DNA of 64,000 nt, taken from contig CP051238.1 in NCBI GenBank assembly GCA_017794925.1, positions 2,848,957-2,912,956 on the forward strand, read 5' to 3'. This document shows positions 41,040 to 50,420 of the stretch, one piece after another; position 1 is the first letter of the stretch; each line of letters starts with the position of its first letter. The notes under the pieces were generated by a model. That model was not told the DNA's origin. It did no database searches and worked only from the letters and a program-made list of their open reading frames with translations. The DNA is from Aestuariibacter sp. GTDB lineage: Bacteria > Pseudomonadota > Gammaproteobacteria > Enterobacterales > Alteromonadaceae. The position numbers and the translations under genes were made by a program.

Positions 41040-42317
41040 ATGTCACACACTCACCCTGCAAGGGCACAAAAGCCGTATTATGTGCTGCTTCTACTTACGC
41101 TGGTTTACGCGTTCAATTTTGTTGACCGGCAAATTATTGGCATTTTATCTCCGCTGATTAAAGCGGATATGTCGTTAACAGACGCCCAGCTGGGTTATTT
41201 AAAAGGCATCTATTTTGCCATGCTGTACACGTTGACCGGCATTCCAATTGCCTGGCTGGCAGATCGCACTAATCGGGTGAATATTATTGCTGTGTCACTA
41301 ACGATGTGGAGCGGTTTCACTGCATTGTCTGGCATAGTGACGCAGTATTGGCAACTGGCCTTGTGCCGGCTTGGTGTGGGTATTGGGGAAGCAGGGGGCA
41401 CGCCACCTGCGCACAGTATCATTGCGGATTTATTTCCTGCCGACCGCCGAGCAACTGCGATAGCCCTGTATTCCCTGGGTATTCCGTTAGGCATTATGCT
41501 GGCTTACCTTGCTTCTGCATTTATGTTGAGTGGCGGAGAAGCGAACTGGCGTAGTGTGATGATTGCAGTTGGACTGCCCGGGGTGCTGCTGGCCATCGTA
41601 CTCAGGTTAACGGTCAAAGAACCAGTCAGACAGGTATCTGGCACTAAACCGTTGTCTATGGTTGCTGGCATTAAATCGTTTATTTCTATCCCGAGCTGGT
41701 GGGGCATGGTAATGGGGATCACGTTATCTTCTTTTGCCAATTATGCGATTACCGGGTGGCAAATGGATTTCTTTGTACGCCGATTTAGTGATGTTGATAT
41801 TGTAGAACTGCTGGTTATCTTTGGCGTGATCAACGGTACGTTGTATGGCCTTGGGGTATGGGCCGGCGGTGTGTTAGCGGATAAATGGGGACAACAGTAT
41901 AAAGGTGCATATGCGTTGCTTCCGGCTATCGCATTGTGTATTGGCGTTCCGGCCTTCTTTGTGGCTATACATACAGAGCATCTTTATTCCGCCATTGCGG
42001 GTTTCACGCTTTTACTGGTGACATCCGGTACTTACTTTGGACCCTGTTTTGCGATGGTGCAGTCATTAGCTCCGGCACAGTGCCGGGCGATGTCTACGGC
42101 CGTGTGCTTCTTTGTGCTGAACTTAATTGCGCTGGGAGGCGGGCCTACTTTTGTTGGTTTGGTGAGCGAAGCTAATATCGCAGAACTGGGTGAAATGGGG
42201 GCGTTGTTACTCTCGTTTAACTACCTGGCGGCGCCCTTTGTATTGTCTATTATAGCGTTTGTGTGGACAGCATTTCGTTTAGAAAAAGACCTTGATGCTT
42301 TAGCGTCAGTACCCTAA
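41040..42317 (+). CDS. MFS transporter, spinster-like
   Basis: 425-aa major facilitator with twelve hydrophobic segments. VYAFNFVDRQIIGILSP (about residues 20-36), IPIAWLADRTNR (loop 2-3 motif A) and RLGVGIGEAGGTPPAHSII (about 113-131) match the spinster-like MFS subgroup. Substrate unknown. The ATG at 41040 is preferred, GTG/ATG at 41025 is also possible; no ribosome site is obvious. It ends at a terminator shared with glgC. Confidence 0.83.
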   Translation: MSHTHPARAQKPYYVLLLLTLVYAFNFVDRQIIGILSPLIKADMSLTDAQLGYLKGIYFAMLYTLTGIPIAWLADRTNRVNIIAVSLTMWSGFTALSGIVTQYWQLALCRLGVGIGEAGGTPPAHSIIADLFPADRRATAIALYSLGIPLGIMLAYLASAFMLSGGEANWRSVMIAVGLPGVLLAIVLRLTVKEPVRQVSGTKPLSMVAGIKSFISIPSWWGMVMGITLSSFANYAITGWQMDFFVRRFSDVDIVELLVIFGVINGTLYGLGVWAGGVLADKWGQQYKGAYALLPAIALCIGVPAFFVAIHTEHLYSAIAGFTLLLVTSGTYFGPCFAMVQSLAPAQCRAMSTAVCFFVLNLIALGGGPTFVGLVSEANIAELGEMGALLLSFNYLAAPFVLSIIAFVWTAFRLEKDLDALASVP

Positions 42318-42320
42318 ACG

Positions 42321-42349
42321 AAAAACGGGCAACATTATGTCGCCCGTTT
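42321..42349. terminator. Bidirectional terminator
   Basis: AAACGGGC (42323-42330) pairs with GCCCGTTT (42342-42349). On the minus strand it is followed by TTTTT, so it mainly ends glgC; on the plus strand the T-run is shorter. Confidence 0.75.
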
Positions 42350-42369
42350 CTACAGTTCGACTTAATAAA

Positions 42370-43650
42370 TTAGTCTTTCGGAATCATCGCACCACCGACC
42401 GGTTGGCCCAGCATTTCACGGGTGACCAGCACTACGCCTTTGGGCGAGACACGGAAACCACGACGGCGGTCTTCATCATGGTCGTAACCAATCACCATAC
42501 CTTCAGGGATTACGCAGCCACGGTCGATAATGACTTTGCGCAATCGGCAATGACGTTTAATTTCTACATCTGGCAATAACACGGCTTCTTCAATTAAGCC
42601 GTAAGAGTGAATACGAACGTTAGAGAAACACAAAGAACGACGTAGTGTTGAGCCTGAAATAATACAGCCACCAGAGACGACGGAGTTGATGGCTTCACCA
42701 CGACGGTCCTGATCTTCCCATACGAATTTTGCTGGTGGTAACTGCTCCTGATAGGTCCAGATGGGCCATTTACGGTCATACAGGTTAAGGGCAGGGACGG
42801 GCGCAACCATTTCCATGTTGGCTTCCCAGAATGAATCCAGTGTACCTACATCACGCCAGTAAACGTGTTCGTTATCGTTACTTTGGAACGGATAGGCGTA
42901 GACATCGTGATCCTGGATAATACTTGGAATGATGTCTTTACCAAAATCACGTTCAGAGCCTGATGTTTCAGCATCACGACGTAATTGTTCAAACAGGAAC
43001 TCGGTATCGAAAACGTAGTTACCCATTGATGCCAGACACATATCTGGTTCGCCTGGTACCGGGTCAGGGGACTCGGGCTTTTCGGTAAAGCCTTTAATGC
43101 GCAGATCTTCATCCACCGACATCACACCAAATGCACCAGCGGCCTCCTGCAGAGGCACTTTCATACAGCACACGGTCATTTTTGCACCGGTTTCTACGTG
43201 TCTGGCCAGCAGATCACCATAATCCATGCGGTAAATATGGTCGCCCGACAGGATCATTACGTACTTAGGTAATTCTTCACGAATAATATCGATGTTCTGG
43301 AATACCGCATCGGCTGTCCCTTCGTACCAGTTTTCAGAAAAACGCTGTGATGCCGGCAGAATTTCAACTGACTCACCTAATTCTTTCTTGAAGTGACCCC
43401 AGCCACGGACCAGGTGACGGATAAGTGAGTGAGACTTGTATTGAGTAATGACCCCAATGCGGCGAATACCTGAATTAATACAATTAGATAGAGGGAAGTC
43501 GATGATGCGGAATTTACCACCAAAATAAAGTGCTGGTTTGGCACGCCAGGTTGTCAGCTCATGTAATCGTGAACCTCGTCCTCCAGCGAGGATGAGAGCG
43601 TATGTATCTCGGGTTAGGTTACTGATATAACGAGAGCTGTTGTCGGCCAT
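42370..43650 (-). CDS. glgC: Glucose-1-phosphate adenylyltransferase
   Basis: 426-aa ADP-glucose pyrophosphorylase, the committed step of bacterial glycogen synthesis. Nucleotide-binding [13 protein letters not shown] (21-33), [26 protein letters not shown] (37-62, in parts), the catalytic-site pattern [18 protein letters not shown], and the C-terminal left-handed beta helix ([25 protein letters not shown]). Start at 43650 is set by an aggagaa site on the minus strand. No other glg gene is in the window. Confidence 0.95.
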   Translation of the reverse strand: MADNSSRYISNLTRDTYALILAGGRGSRLHELTTWRAKPALYFGGKFRIIDFPLSNCINSGIRRIGVITQYKSHSLIRHLVRGWGHFKKELGESVEILPASQRFSENWYEGTADAVFQNIDIIREELPKYVMILSGDHIYRMDYGDLLARHVETGAKMTVCCMKVPLQEAAGAFGVMSVDEDLRIKGFTEKPESPDPVPGEPDMCLASMGNYVFDTEFLFEQLRRDAETSGSERDFGKDIIPSIIQDHDVYAYPFQSNDNEHVYWRDVGTLDSFWEANMEMVAPVPALNLYDRKWPIWTYQEQLPPAKFVWEDQDRRGEAINSVVSGGCIISGSTLRRSLCFSNVRIHSYGLIEEAVLLPDVEIKRHCRLRKVIIDRGCVIPEGMVIGYDHDEDRRRGFRVSPKGVVLVTREMLGQPVGGAMIPKD

Positions 43651-43908
43651 TCTATTCTCCTTCTGACACGCACAGTCGGTAGTCATCCAAGTGGTCGGGT
43701 GAGTACCTGAGGTGGGCAATGTTCACTACTGAAACACTGCACAATAAATTATATTAATTTTCACTATCTTACGCTGAGTATAAATATTGCTCAAGCCAGT
43801 ATTTATAAAGATTTAAATATGCTGGAATTCTGATGGAATTATTGTAATGTACCGACACTATCTGGTGTTGAATACCCAACCATTTCTTTTTCAAAATGAA
43901 TATACTCC

Positions 43909-44868
43909 ATGTCTAAACAACCCGTAATATTTGATCATGACGGTGGTATTGACGATTTGTTATCGTTAATTTTGTTGTTGTGTATGCCCCATATTGAGCT
44001 CAAAGCCGTGTGTATTACCCCGGCTGATTGTTACCCTGATGATGCTCTGGAATCCACGCTTAAAATTCTGCATATGTTTAACGCGACTGATGTAAAAGTG
44101 TCAGTGGGAAACATCATTGGGCCAAATCCTTTTCCGGCAGATTGGCGGGCTCAGCCACGTTTTTGCCGGGCATTGCCTGCGTTTTTGCGCAGCCAGGCTG
44201 ATCTCACACAATGCGTATCAGCCCCGGCAGATGAACTGATGAGACAGGTTATTGCATCAAGCCATGAGCCGATAACTGTGCTAATGACAGGTCCGGCATC
44301 AAATTTGGCGGCAGCGGTAATAACAGTACCTGAACTAAAGCAAAACATAGCTAACGTTGTGTGGATGGGTGGTGCAATCGATGTGCGTGGGAATGTAGCT
44401 ATGCACGATCACAATGGTACAGCAGAGTGGAATGCGTACTGGCACCCTCAGGCTACCTATGATTTATTGGCGGCCGAGCTACCACTAGTGTTGGTACCAT
44501 TGGATGCCACCAACCGGTTACCCGTGAGCTGGGACTTTCTGGAGGGCTTATCAAAAATCGGTACGCCTTTGTCAGAGCTTGCCGGCCAATGCTGGGCGGC
44601 GACGGTCACCGCGATTCCCGCTTATGAATTTACCTACTTTATGTGGGATGTACTGGCAACCTGTGTACTGGGCGTTGATTCGGACGCATTGACTATCACT
44701 GAAGGTCGTTGTCAGGCATCCACAAACACACCTAATGCGGGGCAAATCTGGCAGGATAACAGTGGATTTACCTGTTCATGGCTATCTGATGCAGATGCAA
44801 AAAAGATCATTGACTATATTTTTTGCCTGTTACAGTCAAAAAACGCAGTAAATCTCTCAAATTGTTAA
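43909..44868 (+). CDS. Inosine/uridine-preferring nucleoside hydrolase family protein
   Basis: 319-aa nucleoside hydrolase. The N-terminal calcium-binding motif is DHDGGIDD (residues 9-16), a variant of the usual DTDPGxDD, with His at the Thr position and Gly at the Pro position. The remaining family features are present: VLMTGPASNLA (about 124-134), VWMGGA (about 149-154) and an acidic/aromatic C-terminal part (YEFTYFMWDVLA). It should release the base from ribonucleosides, but the altered motif leaves some doubt. ATG at 43909, weak ribosome site. Confidence 0.85.
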   Translation: MSKQPVIFDHDGGIDDLLSLILLLCMPHIELKAVCITPADCYPDDALESTLKILHMFNATDVKVSVGNIIGPNPFPADWRAQPRFCRALPAFLRSQADLTQCVSAPADELMRQVIASSHEPITVLMTGPASNLAAAVITVPELKQNIANVVWMGGAIDVRGNVAMHDHNGTAEWNAYWHPQATYDLLAAELPLVLVPLDATNRLPVSWDFLEGLSKIGTPLSELAGQCWAATVTAIPAYEFTYFMWDVLATCVLGVDSDALTITEGRCQASTNTPNAGQIWQDNSGFTCSWLSDADAKKIIDYIFCLLQSKNAVNLSNC

Positions 44869-44912
44869 ATTGATGTTATAATTCCCTTGGGTCAATTCAT
44901 TCAGGGGACGCT

Positions 44913-45452
44913 ATGCCGGGTAGCAAAGCCGCGTTAAATATCATATTAATACTGGTCTTTGTTGGATTGGTTGGCGTTGTATTGCCCAGTGAGTACAGGG
45001 TTGAGCGTTCTATTGAGGTAAACGCGCCCCCCAGCCAGATTTACCCCATGTTGGTTGACCTGAAGAAGTGGCAGCAGTGGAGTAGTTGGGGGCAGTTAGA
45101 TCCTGCAACAATCTATTCTTACGACGGCCCTGACAGAGCGATTGGTATGCGGGTTCAGTGGCAAAGTGATGTCCTTGGCATTGGTTCTATAGTCATTGAT
45201 TCTCTGCAATTCAATCGCAAACTGACATACTCAATAAACAACGTAACCGATGGTATTAAGGCGACTGGTGAGATTCGGCTAGAAACCGTTGACGATAAAA
45301 CCCGTATAACCTGGATAAGTCAGGGCGACGTTGGGTTGAGTATTATTGACAGATATAAATTACTTACCTTTGACGATAAGCTTAGCAGGGGTATAGATGT
45401 TGGCTTAGAAAATATCAAGGTACTCGCCGAAAATAGTTATACTGCTTCATAG
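44913..45452 (+). CDS. SRPBCC (polyketide cyclase-like) membrane-anchored protein
   Basis: 179-aa protein: an N-terminal membrane anchor (residues 8-24, LNIILILVFVGLVGVVL), then an SRPBCC domain (VERSIEVNAPPSQIYPMLVDLKKWQQWSSWGQLDP, in parts; EIRLETVDDKTRITWISQGD). Ligand unknown. Start ATG at 44913 with aggggac upstream (44903-44909). It follows the nucleoside hydrolase by 44 bases, and a terminator comes directly after. Confidence 0.83.
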   Translation: MPGSKAALNIILILVFVGLVGVVLPSEYRVERSIEVNAPPSQIYPMLVDLKKWQQWSSWGQLDPATIYSYDGPDRAIGMRVQWQSDVLGIGSIVIDSLQFNRKLTYSINNVTDGIKATGEIRLETVDDKTRITWISQGDVGLSIIDRYKLLTFDDKLSRGIDVGLENIKVLAENSYTAS

Positions 45453-45459
45453 TGATTAA

Positions 45460-45485
45460 AGATCGTGATAATCACGATCTCTTTT
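45460..45485 (+). terminator. Rho-independent terminator
   Basis: AGATCGTGAT (45460-45469) pairs with ATCACGATCT (45471-45480), followed by CTTTT. It ends the SRPBCC gene. Confidence 0.75.
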
Positions 45486-45571
45486 AAGTGCTAGTGCGTA
45501 TCCATTTGTCTCGAATCTTTTTCTAACGTGATTTGATAACAAGCACAAACCCCAGCCTCACGGATGTTGCT

Positions 45572-46738
45572 ATGAACAAACGTCAACTTCGACTCATTTC
45601 CTCGTTGAGTGCCAGTAAGCTAGCAGACCTGCTGGTTTCAGCGAAAACAACGTTACCCGCGTTACTCCTTGCCGCAGGCGCACCAGCCTGGATGGTCGGA
45701 TGGTTGGTGCCGATTCGTGAATCCGGCGCGTTGTTACCGCAAGCACCACTAGGAGTGTTGCTACGACGATTGCCTGCAAGACATCGTATTTGGCGACTGG
45801 GTATGCATATCCAGATTCTGTCTGTTTTGGGCATTGCAGCGTCCGGACTAGTATTGGAGGGTGCGGTGGCTGGCTGGTGCATGTTAGGCGCACTTGTGAT
45901 GCTGAGTCTTGGACGATCAGCGTGCTCACTGACCATGAAAGATATTCAGGCAGATATCGCCGACAAAGGAGAGAGAGGTAAATTACTGGGGATCGCCTCC
46001 ACCGTTTCCGGTATTTTAACCTTGTGTATTGCGGTGCCGCTTACGTTCTTTGGCGATGAACTGGGCAATAACATTGCCGCTGGTATTACGATTGTGGCAG
46101 CTGGTTCGTTCACCATCGGCCTTTTTGTTTTATATTCCAACCATACTTGTGTTGAAACCAATGACGATGGAACGAGTGGGTTTAGCTGGCAATTCGACAA
46201 TACCGTTTATCGGTTTATTTTAGTGCGTGGATTGTTTGTTCACAGCGCGTTACTTGCACCCTACTTTATGATTCAAAGTGACCAGGATGCGATGCAATTG
46301 CTACCTTTCTTTTTAGCTGCCCAGGCTTTAGCAACCATGCTTTCATCTTACGTTTGGGGTAGTGTGGCAGACAAAAGCGCCAGGCTGACGTTACAGTTAG
46401 CTGGTGGACTCGCTCTGCTGGCTTGTGCGTTACTGATCTGGTTACCTGATCACAATGCGTATACAGCGGGTCTGAGCTTTTTTGTATTGGCTGTTGCACA
46501 CACTGGCGTTAGAACAGGCCGAAAAACCTACAGTCTGGATGTAAAGGAAGGACAGCAGCGCACCGAGTTAGTGGCATTCAGCAATACCGCTATAGGTATT
46601 ATTTTGCTGGGTTTTGGCGCATTCTATGCTTTTCTGTCAGCGACAACAGATCTGAATATTGTCGCGATAATGTCTGGTGCGCTAATGGCAGGGATGTTGT
46701 TAACACTGATCCTGCCATCAGAAAAAGCCAAGGGATAA
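45572..46738 (+). CDS. MFS transporter
   Basis: 388-aa membrane protein with about eleven to twelve hydrophobic segments. Features include GAPAWMVGWLVPIRESGALLPQAPLG near the N-terminus and VWGSVADKSARLTLQLAGGLALLA (motif A-like loop) in the second half. It is an MFS-type protein of unknown substrate. The start is ATG 45572; a longer frame from 45533 lacks support. It converges with the HupE-like gene. Confidence 0.8.
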   Translation: MNKRQLRLISSLSASKLADLLVSAKTTLPALLLAAGAPAWMVGWLVPIRESGALLPQAPLGVLLRRLPARHRIWRLGMHIQILSVLGIAASGLVLEGAVAGWCMLGALVMLSLGRSACSLTMKDIQADIADKGERGKLLGIASTVSGILTLCIAVPLTFFGDELGNNIAAGITIVAAGSFTIGLFVLYSNHTCVETNDDGTSGFSWQFDNTVYRFILVRGLFVHSALLAPYFMIQSDQDAMQLLPFFLAAQALATMLSSYVWGSVADKSARLTLQLAGGLALLACALLIWLPDHNAYTAGLSFFVLAVAHTGVRTGRKTYSLDVKEGQQRTELVAFSNTAIGIILLGFGAFYAFLSATTDLNIVAIMSGALMAGMLLTLILPSEKAKG

Positions 46739-46752
46739 TTGGCTGACAACAA

Positions 46753-48006
46753 TTAGCTCATCACTCGCTTTACGTTTTTCAGAGCCGGACGTGGTGTACA
46801 GACATAGCGTAGTGCAGTCGCGATAATCGTAATCCCAATCAGATTTGCCAGCATACTACTGTTCAAGGTGGTATCTAAGTCGGATAAATAAGGTGTTATG
46901 CGCTGAATAACCCATACGGCAGAAAGAACTGCGACTGCCATGCCCAGTATGATGCGTATTATGGGGTAAAGCTTGGTTTGTCGCCAAATATTAAAACACG
47001 GCACTAACAAGCAGACTATACCTATCTGGACCAGTTCAATACCCAGGTTAAAGCTCAACGCTGCAAACGTGGTTGTTACGGCACTCAGGCCAGTAACATT
47101 GAGGGCAGAAGAGAAAGCCATGCCATGGACCAGTCCAAAACTAATGGCCATCCAATAGGGCTTCCCCCTGTATAATGGCGTTATCACGTGCACAGCACTG
47201 AGAAAGACGGTAACGGCAACGGCAGCTTCCACCCAGTTACTTACAACCGGATCAGGTAATAATAGATTGGCAATCAGTGTCACTGTATGGCCGGCGGTAA
47301 ATGCGGTGACCAGTTTTACACAGTCCGTGACGCTGGCCCGCTGTTGCTGCCATTTTCTACCTTTTGCAGACATTCCCGTTATTAACAGTAAACACAGTAG
47401 AAAAGCCAGGTGGTCGGTGCCTGTCACAATGTGAGCCATACCGTGGCTGAAAATACTCCCCATAACCGGTATGTCTGAAGAAGAACCACTAATACCGATG
47501 TTGGTATGTTTGTAGCGAAGGACACCCAATAATACCGGGCCGTCAAACATCGTGCCCTGATGAATATCGTTGACCAGAGTAACCACAGTCCGGTGGTTAA
47601 TCACCTTGTGCTGAATGGCATTATAGGCGAGTACTAATTTACTGTGATCGGTGGTGTTCAAGCTAGCAGATAAGACGACGTTAACCTCGTATTCTTCACT
47701 GACTTCCTGTGATCTGGTCAGGGAAACCCTACCGAGAGCTATATTAAGACGTTCACCAGATTGTGATAGTGACATGTGCTGATTAAGGTATTCTGCCAGC
47801 CCATGAAAATCCGGTGATGCCTGGTATTGCCACTGTCCCGCTTGAGGCAGGGCAATGGCAAGTTGGTCTAGCGGAAGAGTGAGCATCAGCTTTACCTGCT
47901 GGTAATCACGACTAATTGCAATCTGACTTTGACTAGCTGGATGAGCGTGTGTTGCAAATGAAACCAGCACGCTCAGGCAAAGCAGAAGTACTCGAACCGC
48001 ATTCAT
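46753..48006 (-). CDS. HupE/UreJ family membrane protein
   Basis: 417-aa protein. Signal peptide (residues 1-21, cleavage near THA), an extracytoplasmic domain of about 170 residues, then six to seven membrane helices. The family motif FSHGMAHIVTGTDHLAFLLCLLLI and a later SFGLVHGMAFSSAL hold the histidines thought to bind metal in HupE/UreJ-type Ni/Co transporters. Its start (ATG at 48006) overlaps the DUF3500 stop, with a GTG alternative at 48009. So it is coupled to the DUF3500 gene. Confidence 0.88.
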   Translation of the reverse strand: MNAVRVLLLCLSVLVSFATHAHPASQSQIAISRDYQQVKLMLTLPLDQLAIALPQAGQWQYQASPDFHGLAEYLNQHMSLSQSGERLNIALGRVSLTRSQEVSEEYEVNVVLSASLNTTDHSKLVLAYNAIQHKVINHRTVVTLVNDIHQGTMFDGPVLLGVLRYKHTNIGISGSSSDIPVMGSIFSHGMAHIVTGTDHLAFLLCLLLITGMSAKGRKWQQQRASVTDCVKLVTAFTAGHTVTLIANLLLPDPVVSNWVEAAVAVTVFLSAVHVITPLYRGKPYWMAISFGLVHGMAFSSALNVTGLSAVTTTFAALSFNLGIELVQIGIVCLLVPCFNIWRQTKLYPIIRIILGMAVAVLSAVWVIQRITPYLSDLDTTLNSSMLANLIGITIIATALRYVCTPRPALKNVKRVMS

Positions 48007-49283
48007 CACAAACTATTGCCGTAATCGTAAGTTTTATCGCGGAAAATAGTGTGGTAGTGCGTCTGATTTCTGACCAGAACACCATTCTGGCATACCAATT
48101 CGATCCAAATTCTCGGGCCATCTATACGCATGTAGGTGCCGTCAGTATCTACATCAATGGTGGTTGAAGTAGTGCCTGCCCAGGCTATATAAGTATCTGC
48201 AAACGCATCTTCACTGGTGTAGTCGGCCAACAGATGGTCAGCAACATTTGCCGGATAATCATTTACCCAGGTGCCAATAGCTGCCGTTACCAGTGCTTGC
48301 TGATCGGCTGTCAGGTCTGAAACCAGCACACCTTTTCTATCAGAGCCCGTAGGGTAGTCAGAAGGGTAAGTGCCATTGCCGTTGTCGGGGCCTACTAAGA
48401 CATCTGAGTACCATTCATCCGTTAAGTAAGCAGTACTGAATTCACTATCAGTTAAGCCCTCAAACATAGCTACCAATGCATCGCCTTCGTCTTTTAGGGG
48501 CGCATACGTTGATGAGTTGATTTCGAAGCTGGCCTTCGGCTCGACACCTTCGTGCATAGGCACAGGGTAGCCTGTTCCGCCAATGTAGGTAATGTTGAAC
48601 GCCATGTGGTGACCGCCGAACTGCAGCATCCAGTCACTCGAAATGGATGGCTCGCCGATGAAGGCGATGTAGTAATTCGCAGAGCCATAAGCGCTGCCGC
48701 CACCAATTTCTACCAGGTAATCATCGGCGGCCAACAGGCCTTCCAAATCGTCAAAGCCTTGCTCTGTCAATGCAACCATCATCACTTCCAAAGCAGCATC
48801 TAACTGAGTATCGCTCAAACTTCCAATACGAAGACCATTACGGGACACCGACGGAAGGTTTGACCAGGTAGTCTTGGCTGTGCTGTCGTTGAAATCATAA
48901 ATCAGGTTATTTTGCTGCGTGGTGGACAGGGTGCTGATAAACGTTTCTGCCGTACATACCAATTCAGCCATGTCACCGGTTTCACTGCAAGCCGTGCTGG
49001 TAGTTTCATCATCCGAAGTATCATCACTCTCATCTGAAGTATCGTCATCGGAAGTGTCATCAGAACTGCTATCATCGCTACTATCGTCGTCTGAGCTGTC
49101 TTCACTGGTATCCGATGAGCTGTCCGAGCCCGATTGGTCGTTACTACTTGATGAACTGGTATCGGTATCCGTGGTATTGGTTTCACTACTACCACACGCC
49201 GATAGCATCAGTACCAGACAAAGTGGCATGACACGGATCAGGGTTTTGCTGAAACTCAATGGGGCATTTACTTCAACCGACAT
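48006..49283 (-). CDS. DUF3500 lipoprotein with Ser/Asp-rich linker
   Basis: 425-aa lipoprotein; lipobox LSAC ends at Cys30. Residues about 38-95 are almost only Ser, Asp, Glu and Thr. The DUF3500 domain follows (about 110-415), with WMLQFGGHHMAFNITYIGG and RIDGPRIWIELVCQNGVLVRNQTHYHTIFRDKTYDYG, both His-rich. Function unknown; the His pattern suggests metal or redox chemistry. ATG 49283 is supported by a TGGAG site on the minus strand. Its stop overlaps the HupE-like start. Confidence 0.87.
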   Translation of the reverse strand: MSVEVNAPLSFSKTLIRVMPLCLVLMLSACGSSETNTTDTDTSSSSSNDQSGSDSSSDTSEDSSDDDSSDDSSSDDTSDDDTSDESDDTSDDETTSTACSETGDMAELVCTAETFISTLSTTQQNNLIYDFNDSTAKTTWSNLPSVSRNGLRIGSLSDTQLDAALEVMMVALTEQGFDDLEGLLAADDYLVEIGGGSAYGSANYYIAFIGEPSISSDWMLQFGGHHMAFNITYIGGTGYPVPMHEGVEPKASFEINSSTYAPLKDEGDALVAMFEGLTDSEFSTAYLTDEWYSDVLVGPDNGNGTYPSDYPTGSDRKGVLVSDLTADQQALVTAAIGTWVNDYPANVADHLLADYTSEDAFADTYIAWAGTTSTTIDVDTDGTYMRIDGPRIWIELVCQNGVLVRNQTHYHTIFRDKTYDYGNSL

Positions 49284-49499
49284 TTTAAACTCCAAAAACT
49301 AAACCAGGCTGTGATTCGTTAGGGGGGATGCCCTAACAAAAATTACTTGAATACTGCTTGGTCACATTTTGAGATGAAAAATTCCCGCTGAGCAGCGTCT
49401 TTGCAAAGGATTTACAATTTGGTATGAAGAGTTAGTCAAAAGGCTAAGTCTCCCACACTCTTGAAAGGACGGTGAGCGCGGGAGAAGGGCGGAAAATAG

Positions 49500-50420
49500 C
49501 TAATAGCTGCGGTTACACTTCGCCAGCATTGCTGTGTAGGTTCGGGACGTGGCCTGGCGATCCAAGTGACCAAACATAGCATTGGAAGCAGCAAGAACCG
49601 CGTTGAGGTTAACACCGGTCTCAATCCCCATGCCGTTTAGCATATACACCACGTCTTCGGTAGCCACATTACCACTTGCACCCGCGGCGTAAGGACAGCC
49701 GCCTAATCCGCCTGCTGCACTGTCAATGGTGCTCACACCGTATTGCAATGCAACCACCAGGTTGGCCAGTGCCTGACCATAGGTGTCGTGGAAATGGGCG
49801 GCGAGCTTACTTACGTCAATGTCCTTAAGCAGGGTATCGAATAAGCGGTGGGTGTGCCCCGGGGTACCTACACCAATGGTATCTCCCAGCGACACCTCGT
49901 AGCAGCCCATGTTCAGCAGCGTTTTTGTGACTTCAGCAACTTTATCGGGCGATATCTCCCCCTCATAGGGACAGCCCATCACGCAGGACAAATAACCCCG
50001 GACTTTTATGCCGTTGTCGTTTGCCTTTTGCATTACCGTTTCAAAGCGCGTAAGGCTTTCCGCAATGCTGCAGTTAATATTGCGCATAGAAAAGGCCTCT
50101 GAAGCGGCAGCAAAAATGGCCACTTCATCAACCCCAGATTCAAGCGCTGCCTGCATGCCTTTATCATTGGGCGTTAGGGCGCTGTAGGTAACTCCGGGTA
50201 TGCGTGAGATACCTTTAAACACCTCTGCGGAATCCGCCATTTGCGGCACCCATTTGGGTGACACAAAGCTACCGGCCTCAATGCGGGTGAGTCCGGCTTT
50301 GGCCAGGGCGTGAATAAAGTCGGTTTTTGCCTGTAAAGGAATGGTTTGCGCTTCGTTTTGCAAACCGTCCCTCGGGCCCACTTCCAGAATGCTGACTTGG
50401 GTTGGGTAATTAGGCGTCAT
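49500..50420 (-). CDS. Hydroxymethylglutaryl-CoA lyase
   Basis: 306-aa HMG-CoA lyase, splitting HMG-CoA into acetyl-CoA and acetoacetate, the last step of leucine/isovalerate breakdown. EVGPRDGLQNE (residues about 13-23) holds the catalytic Arg and Asp, HFHDTYGQALAN holds metal-binding His, and the Cys loop GGLGGCPYAAGASGNVATED (about 259-278) is the family signature. ATG at 50420 overlaps the liuD end by 11 bases. The intergenic region after 49500 has no clear terminator. Confidence 0.95.
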   Translation of the reverse strand: MTPNYPTQVSILEVGPRDGLQNEAQTIPLQAKTDFIHALAKAGLTRIEAGSFVSPKWVPQMADSAEVFKGISRIPGVTYSALTPNDKGMQAALESGVDEVAIFAAASEAFSMRNINCSIAESLTRFETVMQKANDNGIKVRGYLSCVMGCPYEGEISPDKVAEVTKTLLNMGCYEVSLGDTIGVGTPGHTHRLFDTLLKDIDVSKLAAHFHDTYGQALANLVVALQYGVSTIDSAAGGLGGCPYAAGASGNVATEDVVYMLNGMGIETGVNLNAVLAASNAMFGHLDRQATSRTYTAMLAKCNRSY

